A stretch of DNA of 25,872 nucleotides, from the NCBI GenBank assembly GCA_964564035.1, contig CAZLZN010000022.1:1-25872 (forward strand). The letters are read 5' to 3'. The position numbers and the translations under genes are program-made. This stretch comes from JAHIGH01 sp964564035. GTDB lineage: Bacteria; Patescibacteriota; Microgenomatia; Levybacterales; UBA12049. Every line of letters begins with the position of its first letter. The first letter of the stretch is position 1. Of the stretch, positions 11,833-20,362 are shown piece after piece. The notes beneath the pieces are model-generated. The model was not told the DNA's origin and did no database searches. It was given only the letters and a program-made list of their open reading frames with translations.

Positions 11833-13998
11833 ATGAAAAAAGTAAAATTAACAAAATCAGACCTGGAACTTACAGAAGAACGCTTTGGTGAAAAATGCGG
11901 TATTATTGGTGTTTGGTGCAGTGAAAAAATAGCGCCCTATTATGTCAAAAAAGGACTATCTGCTCTTCAGCACCGCGGACAGGAAAGCGCGGGAATTAGC
12001 ATAATAAACGATGACAGCGAGATAAAAACTTATTCCGGCCTGGGACTTGTCCCGAATGTCCTGACCTATGAAGTAATTAAAAATCTCGGAGGAAGCATCA
12101 CGGCAATTGGACACAACCGCTATTCTACAAGCGGCAGCATCAATGCCTGCAACGCTCAACCCATTACCCTCGAACACGGAAAACACACACTTAGCATCGG
12201 CCACAATGGCAATATTCCCGACATCGAATACCTCGGAGAAAATCTCAAAAATGGACATACCGACGAACAAAGCAGCGATACCGCTCTGATTGCCAAAATT
12301 CTTCTTCGCGAAAGAGACAAATATACGGACTGGGATAGTACTCTGCAAAATGTCCTTCCCCGCATAAACGGCGCGTTCTGCCTTGTAATTATGACCAATG
12401 ACGGCACTCTCTACGGCGCCAGAGACCCATACGGCATTCGGCCATTTTGTTTAGGAAAACTGGAAACCGGCTGGATTATTACGTCCGAATCAGTCGCTAT
12501 CGATGTCAACGGCGGAGATTTTATTAGAGATATCAAGCCGGGAGAAATTATAAAAATCACCAAAGAAGGTAAAATAAACTCTATGTTTTTCGGCCCTGCC
12601 AGAAAACAACAAAATTGTATTTTCGAATACATTTATTTTTCAAGACCGGACAGTTTTGAAAACGGTATCAGAGTAAGATCAGCCCGCGAAAAAGCGGGTT
12701 ATTTATTGGGTAAAAGAATTGCCGCCAAAGGCATCAAAGCTGATGCCGTTGTCCCGGTGTTTGATTCGGGTTACCCCTCAGCCAAAGGGGTAGCAAAAGC
12801 GCTCAACCTGCCGATGATTGATGCCATTACGGTAAGTCACTATATCGGACGCACTTTTATCCAGCCCGGTCAGGAAAACAGACTCGCGGCGGTTATAGGC
12901 AAACACAACATCGTACCCGACGAAATTGTAGGAAAAAGAATAATAGTCGTTGACGATTCGGCAGTCAGACTGACAACCAGCAGGCGCTTACATGCCGGCC
13001 TCAAAGAAGCACGAGCCAAAGAAATTTATATGGTCTTTTCCAGTCCGCCCGTAGTTAACCAGTGCGATCTCGGCATCGATATGAAAAGCAAAAAAGAGCT
13101 CCCTGCATCCAAATGGGAAAATGAGTCTTTTGAGGTTATTGAAAAAAATATCTCGGAACTAATTGGATCAGACGGCGTAGTATATTTACCGATTGACGAT
13201 CTCACCAAGGCTCTGGGCAAACCCAAAGAAGACTTCTATCATTATCCTTTCGGGGGCACCCATCCCATCAAGGATAAACAATACGAATTTCCGCGAATGA
13301 AAAAAACTATAAAATCCAAAACTCAAATTATGGTTATGATATCGGGCAGCGGAACTAATCTTGAACAAATAATTGAACAAATAAAAAACAATAACATTGA
13401 CGCTGAATTAATTTCCGTTTTATCAAACAACAAAGACGCGCTTGGGCTTGAAAAAGCAAAAAATCAAAATATACCCGTATCCGCCATTGAATATACTGGA
13501 AAATTCAGTGACAAAATTGCCAGAACAGAATACGACATGAAACTTATTGACCACATCAAAAAAACCAAACCCGACCTCATTGTCCTTGCCGGCTGGATGA
13601 TGATACTCAGTGATAACTTTTTGGAAAAAGTAAGTGAAATGGAAATTCCTGTAATCAACCTGCACCCCGCCCTGCTCACCGACAACACAGACAAAACAAT
13701 CACAACCTCGCGCGGCACTATTCCCGTTATCAGAGGTGCTCATGCGATTAGATCCGCTTATGATCTCAACCTTCCCGTTTCCGGCGTGACCGCACATTTA
13801 GTTTTGCCGGGCAACCACTATGACGCGGGTCCTGTGATCCTCAAAGAAGAAGTCAGGATTAAACAATCTGAAACTTATGAGGAATTTGAAAAAAATATCC
13901 ACGAAGCCGAATATCGGGTCCTGCCGACAGCAATTAAACGCGCGGTTCACTTGCTAAAACAAAATCTGGATATAACGAAAGGAAAAATATCATGGTAA
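11833..13998 (+). CDS. purF-purN: Amidophosphoribosyltransferase fused to GAR formyltransferase (PurF-PurN)
   Basis: A 721-residue fusion covering purine steps 1 and 3. Residues 1-21 look like a propeptide, so Cys22 (EKCGIIGV) would become the N-terminal nucleophile, with LQHRGQESAG, HNRYSTSG and DPYGIRPF following. The PRPP motif normally DDSIVRGTTS reads DDSAVRLTTS (374-383), replacing a loop glycine with Leu380. Cys262 (NCIFEYIYFSRPDS) and Cys411 (NQCDLGID) match two iron-sulfur ligands of Bacillus-type PurF, but the later CxxC pair is absent (FYHYPFGGTH stands there). From about 494 a PurN domain follows: MISGSGTNLEQI, catalytic Asn609/His611 (INLHPALL) and Asp664 (DAGPVIL). The PurN active residues are therefore complete. 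No Shine-Dalgarno is seen before the ATG, and the -10-like TATTAA four bases upstream has no good -35. The last bases overlap purD by seven. Confidence 0.93.
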   Translation: MKKVKLTKSDLELTEERFGEKCGIIGVWCSEKIAPYYVKKGLSALQHRGQESAGISIINDDSEIKTYSGLGLVPNVLTYEVIKNLGGSITAIGHNRYSTSGSINACNAQPITLEHGKHTLSIGHNGNIPDIEYLGENLKNGHTDEQSSDTALIAKILLRERDKYTDWDSTLQNVLPRINGAFCLVIMTNDGTLYGARDPYGIRPFCLGKLETGWIITSESVAIDVNGGDFIRDIKPGEIIKITKEGKINSMFFGPARKQQNCIFEYIYFSRPDSFENGIRVRSAREKAGYLLGKRIAAKGIKADAVVPVFDSGYPSAKGVAKALNLPMIDAITVSHYIGRTFIQPGQENRLAAVIGKHNIVPDEIVGKRIIVVDDSAVRLTTSRRLHAGLKEARAKEIYMVFSSPPVVNQCDLGIDMKSKKELPASKWENESFEVIEKNISELIGSDGVVYLPIDDLTKALGKPKEDFYHYPFGGTHPIKDKQYEFPRMKKTIKSKTQIMVMISGSGTNLEQIIEQIKNNNIDAELISVLSNNKDALGLEKAKNQNIPVSAIEYTGKFSDKIARTEYDMKLIDHIKKTKPDLIVLAGWMMILSDNFLEKVSEMEIPVINLHPALLTDNTDKTITTSRGTIPVIRGAHAIRSAYDLNLPVSGVTAHLVLPGNHYDAGPVILKEEVRIKQSETYEEFEKNIHEAEYRVLPTAIKRAVHLLKQNLDITKGKISW

Positions 13999-15272
13999 AA
14001 TCAGCCTACAACATTCTCATAATAGGCTCAGGAGCACGCGAACATGCCCTCGGCTGGAAACTCAAACAGTCCCCCAAAGTAAACAAAATTTATTTCGCGC
14101 CCGGCACTATCGGCACCGAAAGTATCGGAGTGTCAACCGGGATTGGCATGCATGAACACGAGTCCCTTATAAATTTTGCCAAATCTCAAAAAATAGACCT
14201 CACAGTCGCCGGACCCGACGATGCGCTGGCAGGCGGTATTGTAAATGCTTTTCAAAAAAATGGCTTGAAAATTTTCGGCCCCACCAGAGAAGCAGCCCAA
14301 ATAGAATCCTCCAAAGCATTCGCCAAAAAACTTATGCAGGAAGAAAACATCCCGACTGCCAAATTTGAAACCTTTTCAGATTACCGCAAAGCACTTGACT
14401 ACATCAGCTCCCATCCCCTGCCAGTCGTTATCAAAGCAAGCGGTCTCGCGCTTGGCAAAGGTGTTATCATAGCAAATACGCTAAGTGTAGCCAAAAAAAC
14501 TCTTGAGGAAATAATGCTCCAAAAAATTTTTGGAGAAGCAGGACAAACTGTTGTTATAGAAGAATTCCTGACCGGCAAAGAAGTTTCGATTCATGCGTTT
14601 ACAGATGGCACTAATTTCTCAATTTTTCCGCCAAGCAGAGATCATAAGCCTATCTTTGAAGGAAATAAAGGACCCAACACCGGCGGCATGGGAACAATCG
14701 CGCCTGTACCCGAAATAACCGTCAGCCAACTGGACGAAATTAAAAAAACAATAGTCGAGCCGTTGATAAAAGCTATGAAAGCTCGAGGGATCCCGTTCAC
14801 CGGCTGTATTTATCCGGGGCTTATGATGACAGCCGGCGGCCCCAAAGTTGTAGAATTCAATTGCCGGTTCGGCGATCCTGAAATGGAGTCCTACATGCGT
14901 CTGCTTGATACGGATCTTTTTGAAATTTTAAGCGCGTGCACTGACGGCACACTTTACAATATAAAAGTTAACTGGAAAAAACAATCTGCATGTTGTATAG
15001 TATTGGCGTCTGCGGGCTATCCTGCGTCGTCTTCCAAAGGTGATGAAATACTGGGACTTGATCAGGCGGATAGCGCAAAAGATATTGTCGTATTTCATTT
15101 CGCGACCAAAGTTATCGGCGGCAAGATCACAACCAATGGCGGAAGGGTGCTCGGTGTAACAGCAGTTGGAGAGAATCTCAACGATGCCCTCCAAAAAGCT
15201 TACAGTGTCATTGGCAAAAAAGGCGTTCACTTCCCCGGCATGCAGTATAGAAAAGATATCGGAAAAATTTAG
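13992..15272 (+). CDS. purD: Phosphoribosylamine-glycine ligase
   Basis: Joins glycine to phosphoribosylamine with ATP to form GAR, purine step 2. 426 residues, the normal length. N-domain IIGSGAREHALGWKL and VAGPDDALAGG; ATP-grasp SSKAFAKKLM, PVVIKASGLALGKGV, EEFLTGKEVS, KGPNTGGMGTIAPVP and metal/ATP motif EFNCRFGDPE; C-domain GYPASSSKG and GGRVLGVTAVG. The ATG lies within the last codons of purF-purN (ATATC-ATG-GTAA), with AAAGGA about nine bases upstream, so translation is probably coupled. It is a clear case of an operon-internal gene with a Shine-Dalgarno, in contrast to the leaderless lead genes. Confidence 0.97.
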   Translation: MVKSAYNILIIGSGAREHALGWKLKQSPKVNKIYFAPGTIGTESIGVSTGIGMHEHESLINFAKSQKIDLTVAGPDDALAGGIVNAFQKNGLKIFGPTREAAQIESSKAFAKKLMQEENIPTAKFETFSDYRKALDYISSHPLPVVIKASGLALGKGVIIANTLSVAKKTLEEIMLQKIFGEAGQTVVIEEFLTGKEVSIHAFTDGTNFSIFPPSRDHKPIFEGNKGPNTGGMGTIAPVPEITVSQLDEIKKTIVEPLIKAMKARGIPFTGCIYPGLMMTAGGPKVVEFNCRFGDPEMESYMRLLDTDLFEILSACTDGTLYNIKVNWKKQSACCIVLASAGYPASSSKGDEILGLDQADSAKDIVVFHFATKVIGGKITTNGGRVLGVTAVGENLNDALQKAYSVIGKKGVHFPGMQYRKDIGKI

Positions 15273-15273
15273 T

Positions 15274-15975
15274 ATGAAAAAAATAATAATAATTTCAGGC
15301 GGTTCTGATGGCTTAGGTAAAGAAACAGCTAGAGCTTTATCAAAAAAGCATCAAGTCATAATCTTATCTCCTTCTGAGGAAAAACTAAAACATGCATCAG
15401 GGGAAATCGGGTGTGATTTTGAATTATGTGATATTAGAAATGAAAAAAGTATTTATAATGCAATTAAGTCTATTATAGCTAAACATAAACGAATAGATTG
15501 CCTAATTAACAATGCAGGCGTTTGGATTGAAGGCGAACTGGATACAAACGATTCTAGTAATATAATTGATGTAATTAATATAAATATCGCGGGAACTATA
15601 TTATTGACAAAACATGTAATTCCTTATATGAAAAATAACAATAAAGGACTCATTATAAATATCAACTCGCAAGCCGGATTATATGCAAAAAAAGAAAGAT
15701 CCGTTTATACTGCTACCAAATGGGCTATTACGGGTTTCACTAAATCAATACAGCCGGAATTATCAAAATACGGTATATCTGTTACCGGAATATATCCCGG
15801 CAAGATGAAAACTAAAATGTTTGAAAAATTAGGAATTATGAAAAATATGGAAGATGGCATTGATGTAAAATATGTTTCAGCTTTTATTGAGTTTATTATA
15901 AGTTTAGACAACAAAGTTGTAATTCCGGAATTAGGAATTAAAGGTATTTATTTCACACATGATTACAAGAATTGA
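15274..15975 (+). CDS. Short-chain dehydrogenase/reductase inserted in the pur operon
   Basis: 233 residues from ATG 15274, one base after the purD stop; this start gives the family N-terminus MKKIIIISGGSDGLGKE. Cofactor glycines sit at residues 9-15, NNAG at 79-82, and the catalytic set Asn104, Ser132, Tyr145 and Lys149 (YTATK) is complete, so it should be an active NAD(P)-dependent oxidoreductase of the classical SDR type. The substrate is unknown and no SDR step exists in purine synthesis. Its base composition is far more AT-rich than purD and purSL (12 G/C in the 60 bases from 15421) and AT-ending codons dominate, which suggests later acquisition. The end overlaps the purSL start by 17 bases, so it is embedded in the transcript. 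GGA lies ten bases before the ATG. Confidence 0.88.
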   Translation: MKKIIIISGGSDGLGKETARALSKKHQVIILSPSEEKLKHASGEIGCDFELCDIRNEKSIYNAIKSIIAKHKRIDCLINNAGVWIEGELDTNDSSNIIDVININIAGTILLTKHVIPYMKNNNKGLIININSQAGLYAKKERSVYTATKWAITGFTKSIQPELSKYGISVTGIYPGKMKTKMFEKLGIMKNMEDGIDVKYVSAFIEFIISLDNKVVIPELGIKGIYFTHDYKN

Positions 15976-18967
15976 AATTTATTCAAAAATAAACGACACG
16001 AGAGCGCAGGTTGTAAAAACCAAACTCCTGAGCCGCGGTTTGATCACGACGCAAAACAACATAAAAATCGCCGATGTTTACACAACCGACAAACCCTTTA
16101 CGCCCGGTCAAACAGCCAAAATTTCCCGTATGCTTTCAAACCCGGTTAGTCAACAATACTTCGTCACCACTTCAGCAAAACCGGTATTATCAAATTCCGA
16201 AAAATTCAGCCATGTGATCGAAATCGGCTATCTCCCGGGTGTGACCGACAACATCGCAGCGACGGCCAGAGAAAATATTGAAGACCTTCTTAAACAAAAA
16301 TTCAAACCCGGCGAAGGAATTTATTCATCGCAATTGTATTTTATCTCTGGCGATATCCCGGAAAAAAAATTAAACGCGGTTATAGATAACTTCTACAACC
16401 CCCTGATACAGCGCGCCGGAATTAAAAGCTATCAGGAATATCAACAGTCAAAAGGCATGAATTTCATAATTCCTCGAGTCACGATAACAAAAAAACCTCA
16501 GACATCAGAAGTTGATCTCAATATATCCGATGAAGAATTGACCAAAATCGGTAAAATGGGGATCGAAAACAAAGACGGCACAAGACGCGGACCCCTGGCT
16601 CTCGATCTGGCATTTATGAAAACTATTCAGTCATATTTCAAAAAATTAGGGCGAAATCCGACAGATATAGAGATCGAATCGATAGCCCAAACATGGTCCG
16701 AGCACTGTAAGCACACAATTTTTGCCGATCCAATTGATGAAATTAAAAACGGACTATTCAAGACATACATTAAAAAAGCAACTGACGAGATTCGGAAGAA
16801 AAAAGGCAAAAAAGATTTTTGCATCTCCGTTTTTACTGACAACTCAGGCGGAATATCATTTGACGACAACTACATGGTCACACACAAAGTCGAAACACAC
16901 AATAGCCCGTCTGCTCTCGACCCGTTTGGCGGCGCTATAACAGGAATTGTAGGTGTCAATCGCGACGCGATTGGCTTCGGCATGGGCGCCAAACCTGTTG
17001 CCAATTTTTATGGTTATTGCTTTGCTGATCCGCGCGAAGATATACCTCTATATAAAGGTAAAAACAAAACCCAAAAAATGCTCGGAAGCCGCAGGATTAT
17101 GGAAGGAGTTATTGCAGGCGTAAATAGCGGAGGCAACCAGTCAGGCATACCTACACCTCAGGGATTTATTTATTTCGATGAGAGATTCAGAGGCAAACCT
17201 TTAGTTTTCGTTGGCACAATCGGACTTATTCCCAAAAATATCAACGACCGGCTTTCGCACACTAAAAAAGCTATGCCCGGAGATTATATCGTAATAATTG
17301 GCGGACGCGTCGGCAAAGACGGCATACACGGGGCGACATTCTCGTCAGAAGCCATGGACACAGGCAGTCCGGCAACAGCTGTTCAGCTCGGCGATCCCAT
17401 CACTCAAAAAAAATTAAGCGACGCCATAACCAAAGAAGCCCGCGATTTACTTCTTTATAATAGTATTACCGATAACGGGGCCGGCGGACTATCATGTTCA
17501 GTCGCGGAGATGGCCAAGGAATCAAACGGCTGCATAGTTGATCTGGAAAAAGTACCTCTAAAATATCCTCATCTTGAGCCTTGGGAAATCTGGATTTCCG
17601 AATCCCAAGAGCGCATGACTCTCGCGGTTCCGCCTGAGAAATGGAAAAAATTTGAAAAACTGATGAAAAAACGCGGAGTCGAAGCCGCGGTGATAGGCAA
17701 ATTTACCGACAATGGTAATTGTACGGTCAGATATAAAGGCCAAAAAATAATGGACATAGATTTGGATTTCCTGCACGACGGCCTTCCCCAAAGACCTATG
17801 TCAACCAAAAAACCCGCTTTGAAGGTCCTTTCAAATAAATCGGGGAATATATCGCAAACGCAGGATAATTCCGCGTCCCGATCTATAGATCAAAATAATA
17901 TTCTTCTCCAAATGCTCTCCCGTCTCAACATTGCAAGTTACGAATTCATTTCTCAGCAATACGATAATATAGTTCAAGGAAATGCTGTTCTGGGACCGCT
18001 CCAGGGGCGCGGCAGAGTAAACGCGGACACATCGGTAATCCGTCCGGTACTATCGTCAAACCGCGGCGTTATTATGTCTCAGGCACTATATCCGTCATAC
18101 ACCGAGCTTGACCCCTACAATATGGCCGCCTCATCAATTGATACCGCGATCAGAAACACCGTCGCTGCAGGTGCGGACCCCGACTATCTCTCCCTTCTTG
18201 ATAATTTCTGCTGGTGCAGCTCCAACGACCCGGAGCGTTTATGGCAGCTCAAAGCAGCCGCCCGAGCATGTTACGACTACGCGGTAGCGTTCGGCACGCC
18301 ATTTGTATCAGGCAAAGACAGCATGTTCAATGACTTCAAAGGCTTCGATGAAAATGATAAACCCGTTCACCTCTCCATATTGCCAACACTTTTAATTTCA
18401 GCGTTCGGTGTTATCAGTGATATAAATAAAACAATATCACTGGACGCAAAAATCCCCGGAGATCTGGTATATGTTTTAGGCGAAGCATACAGCGAACTCG
18501 GCGGATCAGAATATTACATGATGCAAAACAAGCTTAATTCCGGCAAAATCCCCTCCGTAAACTCCGGCAAAAACTACACACTCTACAAGAGTTTTCACAA
18601 AATAGTCCAGCAGAATCTGGTTGCCTCAGCTATCAGCATCAATCGCGGCGGGTTGGCAGTCGCTTTATCCAAAAAAGCAATCGGAGGAAATCTGGGTATT
18701 ACAATAAACACAAAGAATTTACCGGGCAACATGCTCGATGAAGAAACAATGTTATTCTCGGAAAGCCAGGGCCGAATACTTGCCACAATTGCGCCGGAAA
18801 ATAAATTATTATTTGAAAAAACGCTGAAAGGAATTCCATTCGCTCAAATTGGAGAAGTAACCAAAGATCACCGGATTACAATAAAAGATTCAAAAGGCAA
18901 GGAAATAATCGATATCAATCTGGAGAAAATCACGACTGCATATAGAGAAACATTTAAAAACTATTAA
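15959..18967 (+). CDS. purL: FGAM synthase, PurS and PurL fused (PurSL)
   Basis: 1002 residues: about 740 match small PurL and about 230 are N-terminal. Residues 1-75 (RIEIYSKINDTRAQVV, VYTTDKPFTPGQTAKI) and 85-140 (HVIEIGYLPGVTDNIAATA, YSSQLYFISGDI) look like two PurS-type modules. The synthetase has SEHCKH at 247-252, ETHNSPSALDPFGGA, GFGMGAKPV, TDNGAGGLSCSVAEMA and SGKDSMFND near 784. It converts FGAR to FGAM with ammonia delivered by PurQ, encoded downstream; no glutaminase domain is attached, so this is neither the long proteobacterial nor the small Bacillus form. A low-complexity linker (Asn, Ser, Gln) lies near 625-650. The ATG is within the SDR gene end; AAAGG lies 13 bases upstream, rather far for a ribosome site. 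Confidence 0.94.
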   Translation: MITRIEIYSKINDTRAQVVKTKLLSRGLITTQNNIKIADVYTTDKPFTPGQTAKISRMLSNPVSQQYFVTTSAKPVLSNSEKFSHVIEIGYLPGVTDNIAATARENIEDLLKQKFKPGEGIYSSQLYFISGDIPEKKLNAVIDNFYNPLIQRAGIKSYQEYQQSKGMNFIIPRVTITKKPQTSEVDLNISDEELTKIGKMGIENKDGTRRGPLALDLAFMKTIQSYFKKLGRNPTDIEIESIAQTWSEHCKHTIFADPIDEIKNGLFKTYIKKATDEIRKKKGKKDFCISVFTDNSGGISFDDNYMVTHKVETHNSPSALDPFGGAITGIVGVNRDAIGFGMGAKPVANFYGYCFADPREDIPLYKGKNKTQKMLGSRRIMEGVIAGVNSGGNQSGIPTPQGFIYFDERFRGKPLVFVGTIGLIPKNINDRLSHTKKAMPGDYIVIIGGRVGKDGIHGATFSSEAMDTGSPATAVQLGDPITQKKLSDAITKEARDLLLYNSITDNGAGGLSCSVAEMAKESNGCIVDLEKVPLKYPHLEPWEIWISESQERMTLAVPPEKWKKFEKLMKKRGVEAAVIGKFTDNGNCTVRYKGQKIMDIDLDFLHDGLPQRPMSTKKPALKVLSNKSGNISQTQDNSASRSIDQNNILLQMLSRLNIASYEFISQQYDNIVQGNAVLGPLQGRGRVNADTSVIRPVLSSNRGVIMSQALYPSYTELDPYNMAASSIDTAIRNTVAAGADPDYLSLLDNFCWCSSNDPERLWQLKAAARACYDYAVAFGTPFVSGKDSMFNDFKGFDENDKPVHLSILPTLLISAFGVISDINKTISLDAKIPGDLVYVLGEAYSELGGSEYYMMQNKLNSGKIPSVNSGKNYTLYKSFHKIVQQNLVASAISINRGGLAVALSKKAIGGNLGITINTKNLPGNMLDEETMLFSESQGRILATIAPENKLLFEKTLKGIPFAQIGEVTKDHRITIKDSKGKEIIDINLEKITTAYRETFKNY

Positions 18968-18972
18968 AAAAA

Positions 18973-19348
18973 CTGTCATTCCAGCGAAAGCTGGAATCCA
19001 GTTATAGTAAATGGATAAACAATATTATGTTAATATACTTGCCAATAAAAGAAATGGCACTTTATATACCGGTATTACAAATGATCTTGTAAAGAAAGTT
19101 TACGAGCACAAAAATAACTTAGTAGAAGGATTTACTAAAAAATATAATATTCATATGCTAGTATATTACGAATCAACTCAAAACATTATGAGCGCGATTA
19201 CAAAAGAAAAACAAATTAAAGCCTGGAAAAGAACTTGGAAATTAAATTTAATCGAAAAAATGAATCCTGATTGGAATAATTTATACGATAAAATAATATA
19301 ATTTAAAATGTATTAAATTCTGGATTCCTGCCTGCGCAGGAATGACAG
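18973..19348 (+). mobile_element. Hairpin-bounded GIY-YIG cassette
   Basis: Two 29-base inverted ends enclose the GIY-YIG gene. The left end (18973-19001) begins CTGTCATTCC and ends GGAATCCAG; the right end (19320-19348) is its inverse, with only the central ten bases differing. Each end is itself a hairpin with an 8-bp stem: 18978-18997 with loop GAAA, and 19324-19343 with loop CTGC. The 376-bp unit sits five bases after the purL stop and 13 before purQ. No clear target duplication is visible. This is inferred to be a small mobile or formerly mobile unit. Confidence 0.7.
19011..19301 (+). CDS. GIY-YIG domain protein (UPF0213-like)
   Basis: 96 residues, a stand-alone GIY-YIG domain of the small family often annotated as endonuclease. 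Motifs are YYVNILANKRNGTLYTGITND (Tyr19-Thr20-Gly21 in the YIG place), VYEHKNNLVEGFTKKYNIHMLVYYE, EKQIKAWKR and a C-terminal MNPDWNNLY. The residue that is normally the catalytic arginine (second Arg in LIRRVYEHK of relatives) is Lys29 here, with Lys28 before it, so nuclease activity is doubtful. The glutamate in KEKQIK is kept. It is AT-rich compared with the pur genes and lies inside the inverted-repeat cassette. Its ATG follows TATAGT by two bases without a good -35. Confidence 0.85.
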   Translation: MDKQYYVNILANKRNGTLYTGITNDLVKKVYEHKNNLVEGFTKKYNIHMLVYYESTQNIMSAITKEKQIKAWKRTWKLNLIEKMNPDWNNLYDKII

Positions 19349-19361
19349 AAGAATTAAAATT

Positions 19362-20159
19362 ATGAAACCAAAAGTACTTGTCTTTTCGGGATACGGACTA
19401 AATTCAGAAGAAGAAACCGCATACGGCTTTGAATTAGCCGGCGCGAAAACCGAAATTGTTCACATCAATGACATTGTTGATGGATTAAAAAAACTCGAAT
19501 CTTACCAGATCATTTCGTTCCCCGGCGGCTTCTCCTACGGTGATGACACAGGAGCAGGCAACGCTTACGCGAACAAAATAAGAAACCATTTATGGGATAA
19601 CATTACTAAATTTATTCAAAAAGATAAATTAATAATCGGCATTTGCAACGGCTGCCAAATCGTAACAAACTTGGGGCTGGTACCTGCGTTTAATCATAAA
19701 TACGGACAGCGCGAGGCAGTGCTTTCATACAACAAACAGGCGAGATTTACTACTCGCTGGACAGATCTAAAGGTCGAAAACAATTCGCCATGGTTAAAAG
19801 GAATAGACACATTAAGTCTGCCCATTGCCCACGGGGAAGGAAATTTCTATATTGATGATAAAAATCTAAGCACGCTCAAAAAAAATAAACAAATAGCACT
19901 CAGATATACCAGGGGCGAAATATGTGAATATCTTGACTTGCCCGCAAACCCCAACGGTTCACTTGAAGATATTGCGGGTATAACTGACCAAACCGGCAAA
20001 ATTCTCGGACTTATGCCTCACCCCGAAAGAGGCATGTTTTTCCTGCAAAGACCGGACAGTCAATACCAAAAAGAAACATTTCTTAGAAGCGGCAACAATA
20101 TTCCGGAATTTTCTGACGGCTTACAAATTTTCAAAAATGCTGTACAATATTTCGGATAG
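19362..20159 (+). CDS. purQ: FGAM synthase glutaminase subunit
   Basis: Supplies ammonia from glutamine to PurSL. 265 residues, slightly longer than the 220-230 of Bacillus PurQ and nearer to the form found in two-subunit enzymes with fused PurSL. Triad residues: Cys95 (GICNGCQ), His220 and Glu222 (MPHPERG). Other signatures are SFPGGFSYGDDTGAGNAYANKI, PIAHGEGNF, and a closing region RSGNNIPEFSDGLQIFKNAV. It is separated from its partner purSL only by the GIY-YIG cassette, which suggests the two were adjacent before insertion. A weak GAAG lies about ten bases before the ATG. After the stop, 203 bases without a gene lead to purP. Confidence 0.96.
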   Translation: MKPKVLVFSGYGLNSEEETAYGFELAGAKTEIVHINDIVDGLKKLESYQIISFPGGFSYGDDTGAGNAYANKIRNHLWDNITKFIQKDKLIIGICNGCQIVTNLGLVPAFNHKYGQREAVLSYNKQARFTTRWTDLKVENNSPWLKGIDTLSLPIAHGEGNFYIDDKNLSTLKKNKQIALRYTRGEICEYLDLPANPNGSLEDIAGITDQTGKILGLMPHPERGMFFLQRPDSQYQKETFLRSGNNIPEFSDGLQIFKNAVQYFG

Positions 20160-20204
20160 CTTGCTGATTATTATATAAGCTAAGTGGGTGAAAAGAATTT
20201 ATAA

Positions 20205-20224
20205 CCTGCCTGCCGGCAGGCAGG
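20205..20224. repeat. Perfect 20-bp palindrome with attached repeat-like sequence
   Basis: CCTGCCTGCCGGCAGGCAGG is a perfect palindrome between purQ and purP. The next 45 bases (ACAACTGTTTGAACCTGAGC and onward to about 20270) resemble dispersed intergenic repeats I associate with other bacterial genomes. It shares the CTGCCTG core with the right end of the GIY-YIG cassette. No T-run follows, so it is not a normal terminator. Confidence 0.6.
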
Positions 20225-20328
20225 TGTTACAACTGTTTGAACCTGAGCTTGTCGAATGTGAGTTTTGGAACTTAAAAAATTTCCATTCACGAACGATGAA
20301 ATAAAATTAATAATTTCCGGATAAAAAA

Positions 20329-20357
20329 TTGATTTAAAGATCTTATAGTGATATAAT
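20329..20357 (+). promoter_or_regulatory. purP promoter, leaderless type
   Basis: TTGATT (20329-20334), 17-base spacer, perfect TATAAT (20352-20357), then five bases to the purP ATG. No room for a Shine-Dalgarno. It divides the pur cluster into at least two transcription units, with purP, purP2, purB and purK probably driven from here. Confidence 0.8.
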
Positions 20358-20362
20358 AATAT

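Noticed and set aside
13423..13797. Frames antisense to the PurN domain
   Set aside because: Overlap conserved catalytic codons of PurN; no independent support.
15166..15273. Longer N-terminus for the SDR gene starting inside purD
   Set aside because: The extra residues are the wrong-frame reading of the purD end; ATG 15274 gives the normal SDR start with the glycine motif at residues 9-15.
20160..20362. tRNA or riboswitch before purP
   Set aside because: The palindrome is a simple hairpin; no cloverleaf, and no purine-riboswitch core or three-way junction could be recognised.
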